DNA from: Acanthopleuribacter pedis
GTDB lineage: Bacteria; Acidobacteriota; Holophagae; Acanthopleuribacterales; Acanthopleuribacteraceae
DNA: 64,000 nt
Reading direction: 5' to 3'
Assembly: GCF_017377855.1 (NCBI RefSeq)
Contig: NZ_JAFREP010000040.1
Span: 1-64,000, forward strand
In this document: piece after piece, positions 57,143 to 64,000 of the stretch
Layout: each line of letters begins with the position of its first letter
Position numbering within the stretch: position 1 is the first letter of the stretch
Notes under the pieces: generated by a model
Databases searched by the model: none
Told to the model about the DNA's origin: nothing
Seen by the model: only the letters and a program-made list of their open reading frames with translations
Translations under genes and position numbers: made by a program

Positions 57143-57940
57143 TTAGCCTTCGCCCACAAAAGCATTGGGAATGTTCATCCAGGCCCCGTCGGCCGGAGGA
57201 TCCACGGCTTTTTTGACCCGCGCCAAAGACGGCGCCAACGGGTAATCGTCGTCGGGCACCATCCCCTTGCGCGCCAGCAAGTAAATCCAGGTCAACACCT
57301 CGGTGGAGACATGCAGCAGGGTCGCCTCGTCCTCTGGGAAATACACAAAGTCCTCGACCTTCTCCTCCAACCAATCGTTCATGGCGTCGATCGCGTCGAG
57401 CAAACCTTCGTTTAGGTCGTCCTGCTCCCATTCTTCCTCAAGCAGCAATGCCACCAAGTCGTAACGGAAATCATCCTGATCGGTCAGCAGTTGCGCCCAT
57501 CGCTCAAGCAAGATTTCCATGTCTTCTTGTGGCATAACCCCCAGAAACATTTCGGCGATGAGGCGCACGTAAAGGTAGTCGTCCTCGTATTCCCAGGTTT
57601 CGTTGTGTTCGGGCGGGGTGGCGCGCGCAATCGCTTCGGCCAAGGCGATATGCCCGCCGGCAATCGCATCAAACAGCCCCAAACCACGGTCTGCAATCCG
57701 CTGGTCCTTCGGCGCATGGTTGAGAAAGTGAAGCCATGCTTGGGCCCCGTGACCAAGGTGTTCGCTAAAGGGCAGCTTGCTGCCGTCGAGCAATAACTCG
57801 GCAACGGCCACGCGCCGGAACATGTGGCACACGGAAGTCATCACTTTCCAAGAAAGGTCGCCGTTTTTGGCGAGGGCGAGTTTGTCCATCAAGAGGACGC
57901 CGGAATTTTTCCAAGCCAACGGCAAATAAAGTGCGGCCAT
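57143..57940 (-). CDS. Imm49-like candidate immunity protein
   Basis: A 265-residue all-helical, acidic, cytosolic protein. WKVMTSVCHMFRRVAVAELLLD, YLYVRLIAEMFLG, LLERWAQLLTDQDDFRYDLVALLLEEE and LHVSTEVLTWIYLLARKG-type helices resemble the Imm49 family of immunity proteins, though similarity is general. It lies between the Imm11-like gene and the ketosynthase-fold gene. It may protect against the AHH nuclease or another effector. Confidence 0.55.
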   Translation of the reverse strand: MAALYLPLAWKNSGVLLMDKLALAKNGDLSWKVMTSVCHMFRRVAVAELLLDGSKLPFSEHLGHGAQAWLHFLNHAPKDQRIADRGLGLFDAIAGGHIALAEAIARATPPEHNETWEYEDDYLYVRLIAEMFLGVMPQEDMEILLERWAQLLTDQDDFRYDLVALLLEEEWEQDDLNEGLLDAIDAMNDWLEEKVEDFVYFPEDEATLLHVSTEVLTWIYLLARKGMVPDDDYPLAPSLARVKKAVDPPADGAWMNIPNAFVGEG

Positions 57941-58011
57941 GCTTCATCCTATCCTCGGCACGGCAGAACCCTCCCAACATCGGCGGGGCGCCCACGATGC
58001 CGATGTACCTG

Positions 58012-58623
58012 CTAGGTTTCGCTTTCGCCTTTATGGGAAACGGCGACTTGCGAGACGTAGATATTGGTCGGCGGGGGTACCACCATGGTGGTGATGTAGT
58101 ACATCAAACGCGAGCTGGCGAAGTAACGATCTTTTTCTTCCTTAAGGCGAAACAAATCCGGCGCCTTCAAGGCTTTGCGTTCATCGAAGGTCAACCCTTC
58201 AATACTCGCCACGTCCCCTTCAACCTCGTTAAGCTTGGCAACTTCTTTGTCGAGCACGTCGGCGGTTTCTAGAACGTTGCAGATAAAATAGTCCTTGGAT
58301 GCGAGGCGCCGTTTGTGGTTGTGAATCCAAACCGGCAAAAACTCCATCTTGGGCATGTTCAGTTCGTCGATGTGCATCACTTCTTTCACGCGTTTGCTAA
58401 AAACCAAGGCATTACCGGTATTGCCGATAAAATCGCCCAACTTCATGCCTGGATCTTTTTTGCTCATGTAGACCTTGGGCTCCTCCGGGTAGTCGTCGCC
58501 AAAGCGGCCTTCACCGAAAAGGACCTTGTAACGATCCGCGCGAACTTCCTCGGGAAGCGGCTCCCGCAAAAACGCAAAATCGAGGTCATGACTGGGCGTC
58601 ACATCAATTTCATACCAATCCAT
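58012..58623 (-). CDS. Imm11 family (DUF1629) immunity protein
   Basis: A 203-residue protein. GNALVFSKRVKEVMH, then MEFLPVWIHNHKRRLASKDYFICNVLETADVLDKE, then FDERKALKAPDLFRLKEEKDRYFASSRLMYYI match the Imm11/DUF1629 pattern (EFLPV, YYIxNxLxxVDxLD, IFRLxxxxxxxxxS). Imm11 proteins accompany polymorphic toxins with nuclease domains. It lies 75 bases downstream of the AHH toxin gene in the same direction, so it is the best candidate for the cognate immunity protein. Confidence 0.8.
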   Translation of the reverse strand: MDWYEIDVTPSHDLDFAFLREPLPEEVRADRYKVLFGEGRFGDDYPEEPKVYMSKKDPGMKLGDFIGNTGNALVFSKRVKEVMHIDELNMPKMEFLPVWIHNHKRRLASKDYFICNVLETADVLDKEVAKLNEVEGDVASIEGLTFDERKALKAPDLFRLKEEKDRYFASSRLMYYITTMVVPPPTNIYVSQVAVSHKGESET

Positions 58624-58698
58624 CGAATCCTCCAGGTATTCAGTACATCAATTAGGCGATATAAGAGACACAGTGGGACGGCAGGCCGGCTTGTTGGG

Positions 58699-59769
58699 TT
58701 AGGTGGGCGAGAACATGCCGGGCGTCGCCGCCGTCGAGGGGGCGGCCTGACCGGGCGCGGGAAAATTCATCCCCTGGAACTGGGTGGCGACATCCAGGGA
58801 GCGGCCGGCCGAAGCTTTGCTGTGATCGTAAATCCACTTGAATAAATGGTCCGACAGGTCCTCGAGCAACTTTTTGCCGAGCTTGGCGTTGGGCACCGCG
58901 TGGCGGCGCTGCTCCGCTTTTTTGATGGCCTTGCGTGCCGCCGCCTCAAAATGGCCGATAATTTTGGTCAACTTGGACTCAACCGCCCGATTGTAAACAG
59001 GGTGGTTGGTGGTGGCCGGGCTCACCATAAAGGTGTCTTGGTGCTTGAGTTGCAAGTGGCGCAAGATGCCGATGTATTTGGCGACGTGAAGATCTTGCGG
59101 CATCAACAGCAAGTTGTTGTGGTGGTTCACATTGTATTTCACGTTTAACAAACCGCGTTGAATAATAAGCGCGTGCTCGCTGCCGACAATGGCACTTTTG
59201 AGGGAACCCTTGGGCAAGATGTGGTGGGCATTGTTCCAATATGGCCAGGTCTCGGTAATAAAGTTCATTCCCTGGGGAATGGCCGGCAAATCCATGACAT
59301 TTTTGTAATCACCCCGCCGCGGTCCGTCGATATGCCAGTCGCCGGCCTTTTGGGGAAAGGTCACGTGGGTGCCGTAATCAGAATTGGGCGTTTTCAATTT
59401 GTCGCGGCCGTTTTTCTGCTTAACCGAGCCGTCGGCCGCAAGGTCTAGTTCGGTCGAGGTACGCGCCACGCCGAAACTAAGCGGGTATTCATGCAATAAC
59501 TCTTTCGTTTGAGCGGTCTTATGCCCACTCCGAAGCCGGTGCATCGATTGGTAGCGGTAGTTACAGGTGCTCTCTTTGCGCGAGTCATAGGTTTTGGTTT
59601 TAACCCCGTTCCGGGTTTGGTTCTTCCAAACTTGATACTCGTGACCGGTGAGGCAGGCGCCCCCCTCGGTTTGATTCAACTGACGCGCTTCCTCGTGCAA
59701 ATCTTTGGCTTCGGCGTTAAGGACAACGTGTCCCTCTTCTTTCGCCTGCTGGCTGTCGGTTTTTGCCAT
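58699..59769 (-). CDS. AHH-type HNH nuclease toxin, possible T6SS-like cargo
   Basis: A 356-residue protein with no signal peptide. The C-terminal half has the AHH nuclease pattern: NNAHHILPKGSL (about residues 202-213), NVKYNVNHHNNLLLMPQD (about 234-251), KYIGILRHLQLKHQDTF and TTNHPVYNRAVESKLTKI, which gives the His-rich HNH/endonuclease VII-like active site. The N-terminal half (about 1-190) has a Cys-containing segment (GGACLTGHEYQVW, YDSRKESTCNYRY) that could be a delivery or structural domain. The tail after about 325 is Pro/Ala-rich (GQAAPSTAATPGMFSPT). Start is ATG 59769 with GGAG upstream; the frame reaches 59835. The next gene is Imm11-like, so this is an effector-immunity pair. Confidence 0.82.
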   Translation of the reverse strand: MAKTDSQQAKEEGHVVLNAEAKDLHEEARQLNQTEGGACLTGHEYQVWKNQTRNGVKTKTYDSRKESTCNYRYQSMHRLRSGHKTAQTKELLHEYPLSFGVARTSTELDLAADGSVKQKNGRDKLKTPNSDYGTHVTFPQKAGDWHIDGPRRGDYKNVMDLPAIPQGMNFITETWPYWNNAHHILPKGSLKSAIVGSEHALIIQRGLLNVKYNVNHHNNLLLMPQDLHVAKYIGILRHLQLKHQDTFMVSPATTNHPVYNRAVESKLTKIIGHFEAAARKAIKKAEQRRHAVPNAKLGKKLLEDLSDHLFKWIYDHSKASAGRSLDVATQFQGMNFPAPGQAAPSTAATPGMFSPT

Positions 59770-60044
59770 ATGCTTACTCCAAAAAAACAGGTTCGACCAG
59801 AAACGCGGCGTTCTTATAAATGATGGCGGTTTCAAAATGCCGAACGGTTCGTATCCACGCCACCTAAATCACCTCCATAAGCGATGTGATCGGTAACGCG
59901 GATGATATAAAAATTAGATGGGACAACGCCTCAACGCGGAATCGGCTTATTTTATAACGTCGTCCGAGGGAATGGATATGATTTTCCGCACGGTGTAGTG
60001 TCCCTCTTGGTTTACCAAACAAACGCGGAAACATGTTTACCCGT

Positions 60045-63000
60045 CTACAGATCAAGTTGGTCCCTGGCGAGGGAACTGTCAAGCACTATTTCGCCGCGTG
60101 CCACGCAGCCAGGTAAGTCATCACGCACCCGTTTGAACAAATCGCCGTCGTGCGGACCTTCCCCCGCGCGCATGCCCAACCAGCCGTTGCGGCCGGAACG
60201 TTTCACCACGTACAGCGCTTGGTCGGCAAGGTCGATCACCTGCTCCCACTTCAAACTACCCGGTGCCTCGGGTAGGAAGGGAACACAAGCGAAGCCAATG
60301 GAACAGGTGCGATGAATGGTCTGACCGTCGCCTAAATCAAAGTGATGGGCGGCCACCGCGGAACGAATGCGCTCGGCCACGTCGGTGGCGAACCGTCGAT
60401 GGGTAAAGCGGCTTACCACCAAAAATTCCTCGCCGCCCCAGCGCACAATCACATCCGAACCGCGACACACGTCCTTGAGCACCTCGGCAAATTGCCACAG
60501 CACCTTATCGCCGGCGGCGTGGCCGTGGTTGTCGTTCACCGCTTTAAAATGATCCAAATCAAGCAGCAGGAAAATCAAATCCTTGTCGTCGCCACCGACC
60601 GGCTCGGGGCCGTCGGCGTAATCGCGCAACACCTTGTGGACGTCGCGGTAAATGTATTTCACCAAGAACCGGCGGTTGCGCAGCCCGGTCAGGGGATCGG
60701 TCAGGCTCACGTCTTCCAGCTTGGCGTAGGCCTCTTCCAACTCGTTGTTTTTCTGTTCCAACTCTTCCGACTTGGCGACAATGGCTTCGTTTTTGTTGCG
60801 TAACTCGGCCAGCACCCGCGCCTTGGAAATGGCGGCAAGGGCGTGTTCACGGAAACGATTCAAGCGTTTGGCCGCGGCACGGTCAAAGGCGTTCTCCTGC
60901 TGCGCATTCACCAAAATGAGCACGCCCTCGAGTTTGTGACTCGCCGGCACGGTCATCACCAGCATGGAACGCGGCGGGATGAATTCGCGCAAGATCTGAA
61001 CCACCTTGAGCCGGTCGCAATCGGTCACGGGGAAAATACCGTCACTAACCGCGTCCAAGGGCCGTAAATCGTGATCCACCAAAGCGTCACGGGACAGCGA
61101 ATGCCGTTGCAACGGCGCCAGGGGGTACCCCGTCGCCGCCGCAAATTGGTACAGGTTCAATCCCGGTTCCCACATCAAAAATACCGCGTGCTCCGCCTCG
61201 GCGAGGAGTTGCAGCGATTGGTTGAGCAGGGTTTCCAAGACCTGCCCCATTTCCATCTCGCGGTTCACGGCTTGGACAATGTCGTCCAAGGATTCCAGTT
61301 CCGTATTGCGGAACGCCAGCTCGCGGGTACGCTCCTTGACCATTTGCTCCAAGTTGCGGTGGATGTCCAGGAGACGGGTGTGGGTATTAATGCGGCTGAC
61401 CAACTCATCTTTGGACACGGGTTTGGTGATGTAGTCGTTGCCACCGGATTCAAACCCGGCCACGACGTCCGAAATTTGGTGTTTGGCGGCCAGAAAAATA
61501 ACGGGCAAGTCTTGAACCGCATAGCGTTTGCGAATACGGCGACAGACCTCGTACCCCGAGATGCGCGGCATCACCACGTCCAGCAGCACCAAATCAAAGC
61601 GGCGCCCCTGTTCAATGGCGCGCAACACCTCACGACCGGTCGCCATTTCCGTCACGCGGTAACCCATCACGGCCAGGTGGTTCGCCATGACCTGACGGTT
61701 CAGCGTTTCATCCTCGACAATCAGAATGTGGAATCGCTGATTGGCCTCCGCGCCCTGGGCGACCGGGGCATCACGCAACGGGTGATCGGGTACCGGCATG
61801 ACCGCCCCGGCCGCGGTGTCGCCGTCCCCTTCGTTTTCAGGGAAAAACCCGGTGCCAGCCTCGCCCACGGGCAGGGTAAACACCACGCGGGTGCCCTCCC
61901 CTTCCGACGATTTCACGGTCACCGCACCGCCGTGTATTTCAATCAATTGTTTGGTGATCGATAATCCCAAGCTCCCACCGTAACGCACGCGCCGCCCCGG
62001 CAGCGTTGAATGTTCGATGGTGTCGAAAATGGTTTCAATTCGAGCCTGACTCATGCCCAGCCCGGTATCCTCCACATAAATTTCAATCTTGCCCGCCATT
62101 TTGCGCGCACCGACGCGGACCTCGCCGCTTTCGGTAAACTTGAGGCCGTTGCCGACCAAGTTAATCAGAATTTGTTGCAATCGGTTTTCGTCGGCGCGCA
62201 CGGGCGGCAGGTTGGGGCTGACCTCGTTCACCAGTTTCACATTTTTCCCCCCGACCAAGGGATGCATCAAGGTCATCACCACATCGGTCGCCGCGCGCAG
62301 GTCAAGGCTCCGTGGGTTGAGCTCCAGGCTGTTGTTTTTGATGCGGGCGAAATCCATGATATCGCTGACCAAACTCACCAGGCGCCGCCCACTGGAACGC
62401 ACCATTTTTAGATCGGCACGGGCTTTGTCACTGAGCGGACCGGCCACGCCGTCGAGCAATGACTCGACAATGCCGATCATGCCGTTGAGCGGGGTGCGCA
62501 ATTCGTGAGAGGTCCCGGCCAGGAATTCGTCCTTAAGGTGATCCAACTGCACCAGACTTTGGTTGACTTCTTGCGCCCTCTCCAACTTCTGCTTTTGCAA
62601 ATGCCACAATCCGGTTAACAGCAACAAAGCCAGCCCCGAATACCCAGCAAAGGCCAGGGGTGAGCGCCACCAAGGCGTCAGCACCACCAGACGAAAGGCG
62701 GCCCCGTTTTCGTTCCAAATGCCGTCGTCGTTACAGGCTTTGACCCGAAAGGTATAAGCGCCCGGTCTTAGGTTGGTGTAGGTCGCCTCGGTACGGGCGC
62801 CGACCTCCACCCAATCATCGTCAAAAGGATCCAGGCGATAGGCATAACGGTTTTTGTTGGGGGCGGCGTAATCCAAGGCAATGTATTTAAACAACACCAC
62901 GTTTTCACCCGGGCGAACCTCGGCAACGCTGTCCGGCTCCAAGTAAGGGGTACTCGGTTGCTGATCGAAATCGCTGCGAAAATAGGTGATGTGGACGGGG

Positions 63001-64000
63001 GGTTCGTGACGGTTGTTGTGCACCTTCTCGGGCAGGAAGCGGTTCAGGCCGCGGTTTCCGCCAAAATAGAGCCATCCGTCGGCGGAAACAGCGGTCGCCC
63101 GCGGCAGAAAGCCAAAACCCTGTAAGCCATCCTTGGGCGCGTAGTTACGAAACGTTTTTTCGACCGGATCAAAACGACACAAACCACGGTCGGTACTAAT
63201 CCAGAGATACCCCTGATCGTCGCCCTCAATCCCGAAAATCGTATCGTTGGGCAAACCGTGTTTAATTTGATACGTCTCGAATCGGGCCCGGATTGGATCG
63301 GCCTGAATGTCGCGCAACACGGTCAAGCCACCGTCATAGGTGCCGATCCACAGTTGTTGCGCCTCATCCAAATAAAGCGACACCACACGGTTACTGGGGA
63401 ACCCACCTTGATTCACATCCCCTTTGTAGTAACCGGTAAAACGGCCGGTGGCGGGATCAAACCGTTTCAAACCGTCCTCGTAGGTCCCGACCCACACCAC
63501 CCCGGCAGGTTCCACGGCGAGGGCGTTGAGGCGTTGTTGCTCCTGGCTGGGCACCAAATCCAAGGGATACCAACGATCGAACCGAGTACGGTCGGGACCC
63601 AACCGATTTAAACCCCGGTCGGTGGAAATCCAGATATTGCCGTCGCCATCCTCGGCCAAAGCAAGAACGGTGTTGTTGCTGAGAGAGTGGGGATCGTCGG
63701 GCCGGTGTTGAAAACGCGTGAAACGACCGGTTTCCGCATCAAAGCGGTTGAGACCGCCCTCCCAGGTTCCGGCCCAAAGGTCGCCGTCCCGGGTACGCAA
63801 CAAACACAAGACGCGGTTATGGCTGAGAGAATTGGGATCCGCGGGATCATGGACAAAAATTTCTTGGAAGGCGCGGTCGGTCTGATAACGAATCAGGCCC
63901 TTGGTGGTCCCCAACCAAAAGCGATCTTCGTCGTCGGGAATGACCGCGGTAATGCGGTTCAACGCCGGATCGACCGTGTTCATTACCGACACGCGGTAGA
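60045..64000 (-). CDS. hybrid sensor: two-component propeller, histidine kinase, receiver, GAF and GGDEF (5' end outside window)
   Basis: Over 1315 residues are visible, and the frame is open to the window edge, so the N-terminus is missing. Residues are counted from the window edge side: about 10-345 hold reg_prop repeats (GNIWISTDRGLNRL type) that form a periplasmic propeller, about 375-440 a Y_Y_Y domain, then a transmembrane helix (LAFAGYSGLALLLLTGLWHL). HisKA has the phospho-His in SHELRTPLNG, and HATPase has NLVGNGLKFTESG and DTGLGMS. The receiver Asp is in DLVLLDVVMP. A GAF-like part follows, then a coiled coil and an intact GGDEF domain (WGGEEFLVV). It couples an outside signal, perhaps a glycan, to cyclic-di-GMP. 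Confidence 0.92.
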   Translation of the reverse strand, partial: YRVSVMNTVDPALNRITAVIPDDEDRFWLGTTKGLIRYQTDRAFQEIFVHDPADPNSLSHNRVLCLLRTRDGDLWAGTWEGGLNRFDAETGRFTRFQHRPDDPHSLSNNTVLALAEDGDGNIWISTDRGLNRLGPDRTRFDRWYPLDLVPSQEQQRLNALAVEPAGVVWVGTYEDGLKRFDPATGRFTGYYKGDVNQGGFPSNRVVSLYLDEAQQLWIGTYDGGLTVLRDIQADPIRARFETYQIKHGLPNDTIFGIEGDDQGYLWISTDRGLCRFDPVEKTFRNYAPKDGLQGFGFLPRATAVSADGWLYFGGNRGLNRFLPEKVHNNRHEPPVHITYFRSDFDQQPSTPYLEPDSVAEVRPGENVVLFKYIALDYAAPNKNRYAYRLDPFDDDWVEVGARTEATYTNLRPGAYTFRVKACNDDGIWNENGAAFRLVVLTPWWRSPLAFAGYSGLALLLLTGLWHLQKQKLERAQEVNQSLVQLDHLKDEFLAGTSHELRTPLNGMIGIVESLLDGVAGPLSDKARADLKMVRSSGRRLVSLVSDIMDFARIKNNSLELNPRSLDLRAATDVVMTLMHPLVGGKNVKLVNEVSPNLPPVRADENRLQQILINLVGNGLKFTESGEVRVGARKMAGKIEIYVEDTGLGMSQARIETIFDTIEHSTLPGRRVRYGGSLGLSITKQLIEIHGGAVTVKSSEGEGTRVVFTLPVGEAGTGFFPENEGDGDTAAGAVMPVPDHPLRDAPVAQGAEANQRFHILIVEDETLNRQVMANHLAVMGYRVTEMATGREVLRAIEQGRRFDLVLLDVVMPRISGYEVCRRIRKRYAVQDLPVIFLAAKHQISDVVAGFESGGNDYITKPVSKDELVSRINTHTRLLDIHRNLEQMVKERTRELAFRNTELESLDDIVQAVNREMEMGQVLETLLNQSLQLLAEAEHAVFLMWEPGLNLYQFAAATGYPLAPLQRHSLSRDALVDHDLRPLDAVSDGIFPVTDCDRLKVVQILREFIPPRSMLVMTVPASHKLEGVLILVNAQQENAFDRAAAKRLNRFREHALAAISKARVLAELRNKNEAIVAKSEELEQKNNELEEAYAKLEDVSLTDPLTGLRNRRFLVKYIYRDVHKVLRDYADGPEPVGGDDKDLIFLLLDLDHFKAVNDNHGHAAGDKVLWQFAEVLKDVCRGSDVIVRWGGEEFLVVSRFTHRRFATDVAERIRSAVAAHHFDLGDGQTIHRTCSIGFACVPFLPEAPGSLKWEQVIDLADQALYVVKRSGRNGWLGMRAGEGPHDGDLFKRVRDDLPGCVARGEIVLDSSLARDQLDL

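Overview
The window is a GC-rich bacterial chromosome segment. The gene set (6-bladed beta-propellers, a cellulose-use locus with a TonB-dependent receptor but no SusD, a one-piece propeller/histidine kinase/response regulator/GGDEF protein, a caa3-type oxidase, a cobalamin-dependent MerR regulator, marked use of TTG and GTG starts) suggests a free-living Acidobacteriota, possibly the Holophagae/Acanthopleuribacteraceae group. This is inference from gene content; no rRNA or tRNA gene is visible and the genus cannot be read from the sequence.

Layout. (1) 1-2.7 kb: an AT-richer block, all on the minus strand, with a small secreted Cys-rich peptide, a 6-bladed propeller lipoprotein and a membrane-anchored thioredoxin-like protein. 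(2) 2.8-8.9 kb: short repeats, then a minus-strand operon equivalent to the poorly characterised Salmonella STM4011-STM4015 set (two radical SAM enzymes, a sulfatase-like hydrolase, an ATP-grasp-like protein and a leucine-rich-repeat protein) with a HAD phosphatase inserted. (3) 9-23.3 kb: a cellulose locus: TonB-dependent receptor, sodium/solute symporter, GH94 cellobiose phosphorylase, LacI-type regulator, GH9-CBM3-Ig-CBM2 and GH5-CBM6-CBM6 cellulases. The same 14-bp palindrome lies upstream of the receptor and of GH9, giving a simple regulon model: secreted cellulases cut cellulose, the receptor and symporter import the products, and the phosphorylase splits cellobiose. (4) 23.6-26.3 kb: a YHYH protein, a YwqK/MORN-like protein and a SCO protein. 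(5) 26.6-38 kb: housekeeping and envelope genes (HU, SpoU methyltransferase, rlmN, dut, M16 and M48 peptidases, a GspC/PilP-like protein, an AI-2E family permease, a CBM9-like secreted protein, two YbjQ proteins).

(6) 37.9-43.8 kb: an aerobic terminal oxidase operon (SURF1, SCO, subunit II with fused cytochrome c, I, III, IV, then a lipoprotein cytochrome c). (7) 43.9-47.4 kb: a DUF4169-like small protein, a YfcC-type carrier and a repeat-rich zone with a 34-bp minisatellite, a long perfect palindrome and a 33-bp minisatellite. (8) 47.4-52.4 kb: moaD, moaE, metG, a SpoU methyltransferase and pheA, closed by a strong terminator. (9) 52.4-56 kb: a CarH/LitR-like B12 photoreceptor regulator divergent from a DUF523/DUF1722 protein and an SDR/DUF2867 protein, a typical light-response neighbourhood. 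(10) 56-59.8 kb: a four-gene toxin/immunity module (AHH nuclease, Imm11-like, Imm49-like, and a ketosynthase-fold protein without its catalytic Cys). (11) 60-64 kb: the giant hybrid signalling protein, cut by the window edge.

The segments most likely to hold undescribed biology are the STM4011-4015-like operon, the AHH toxin module with its pseudo-ketosynthase, and the Cys-rich peptide/propeller/thioredoxin module.
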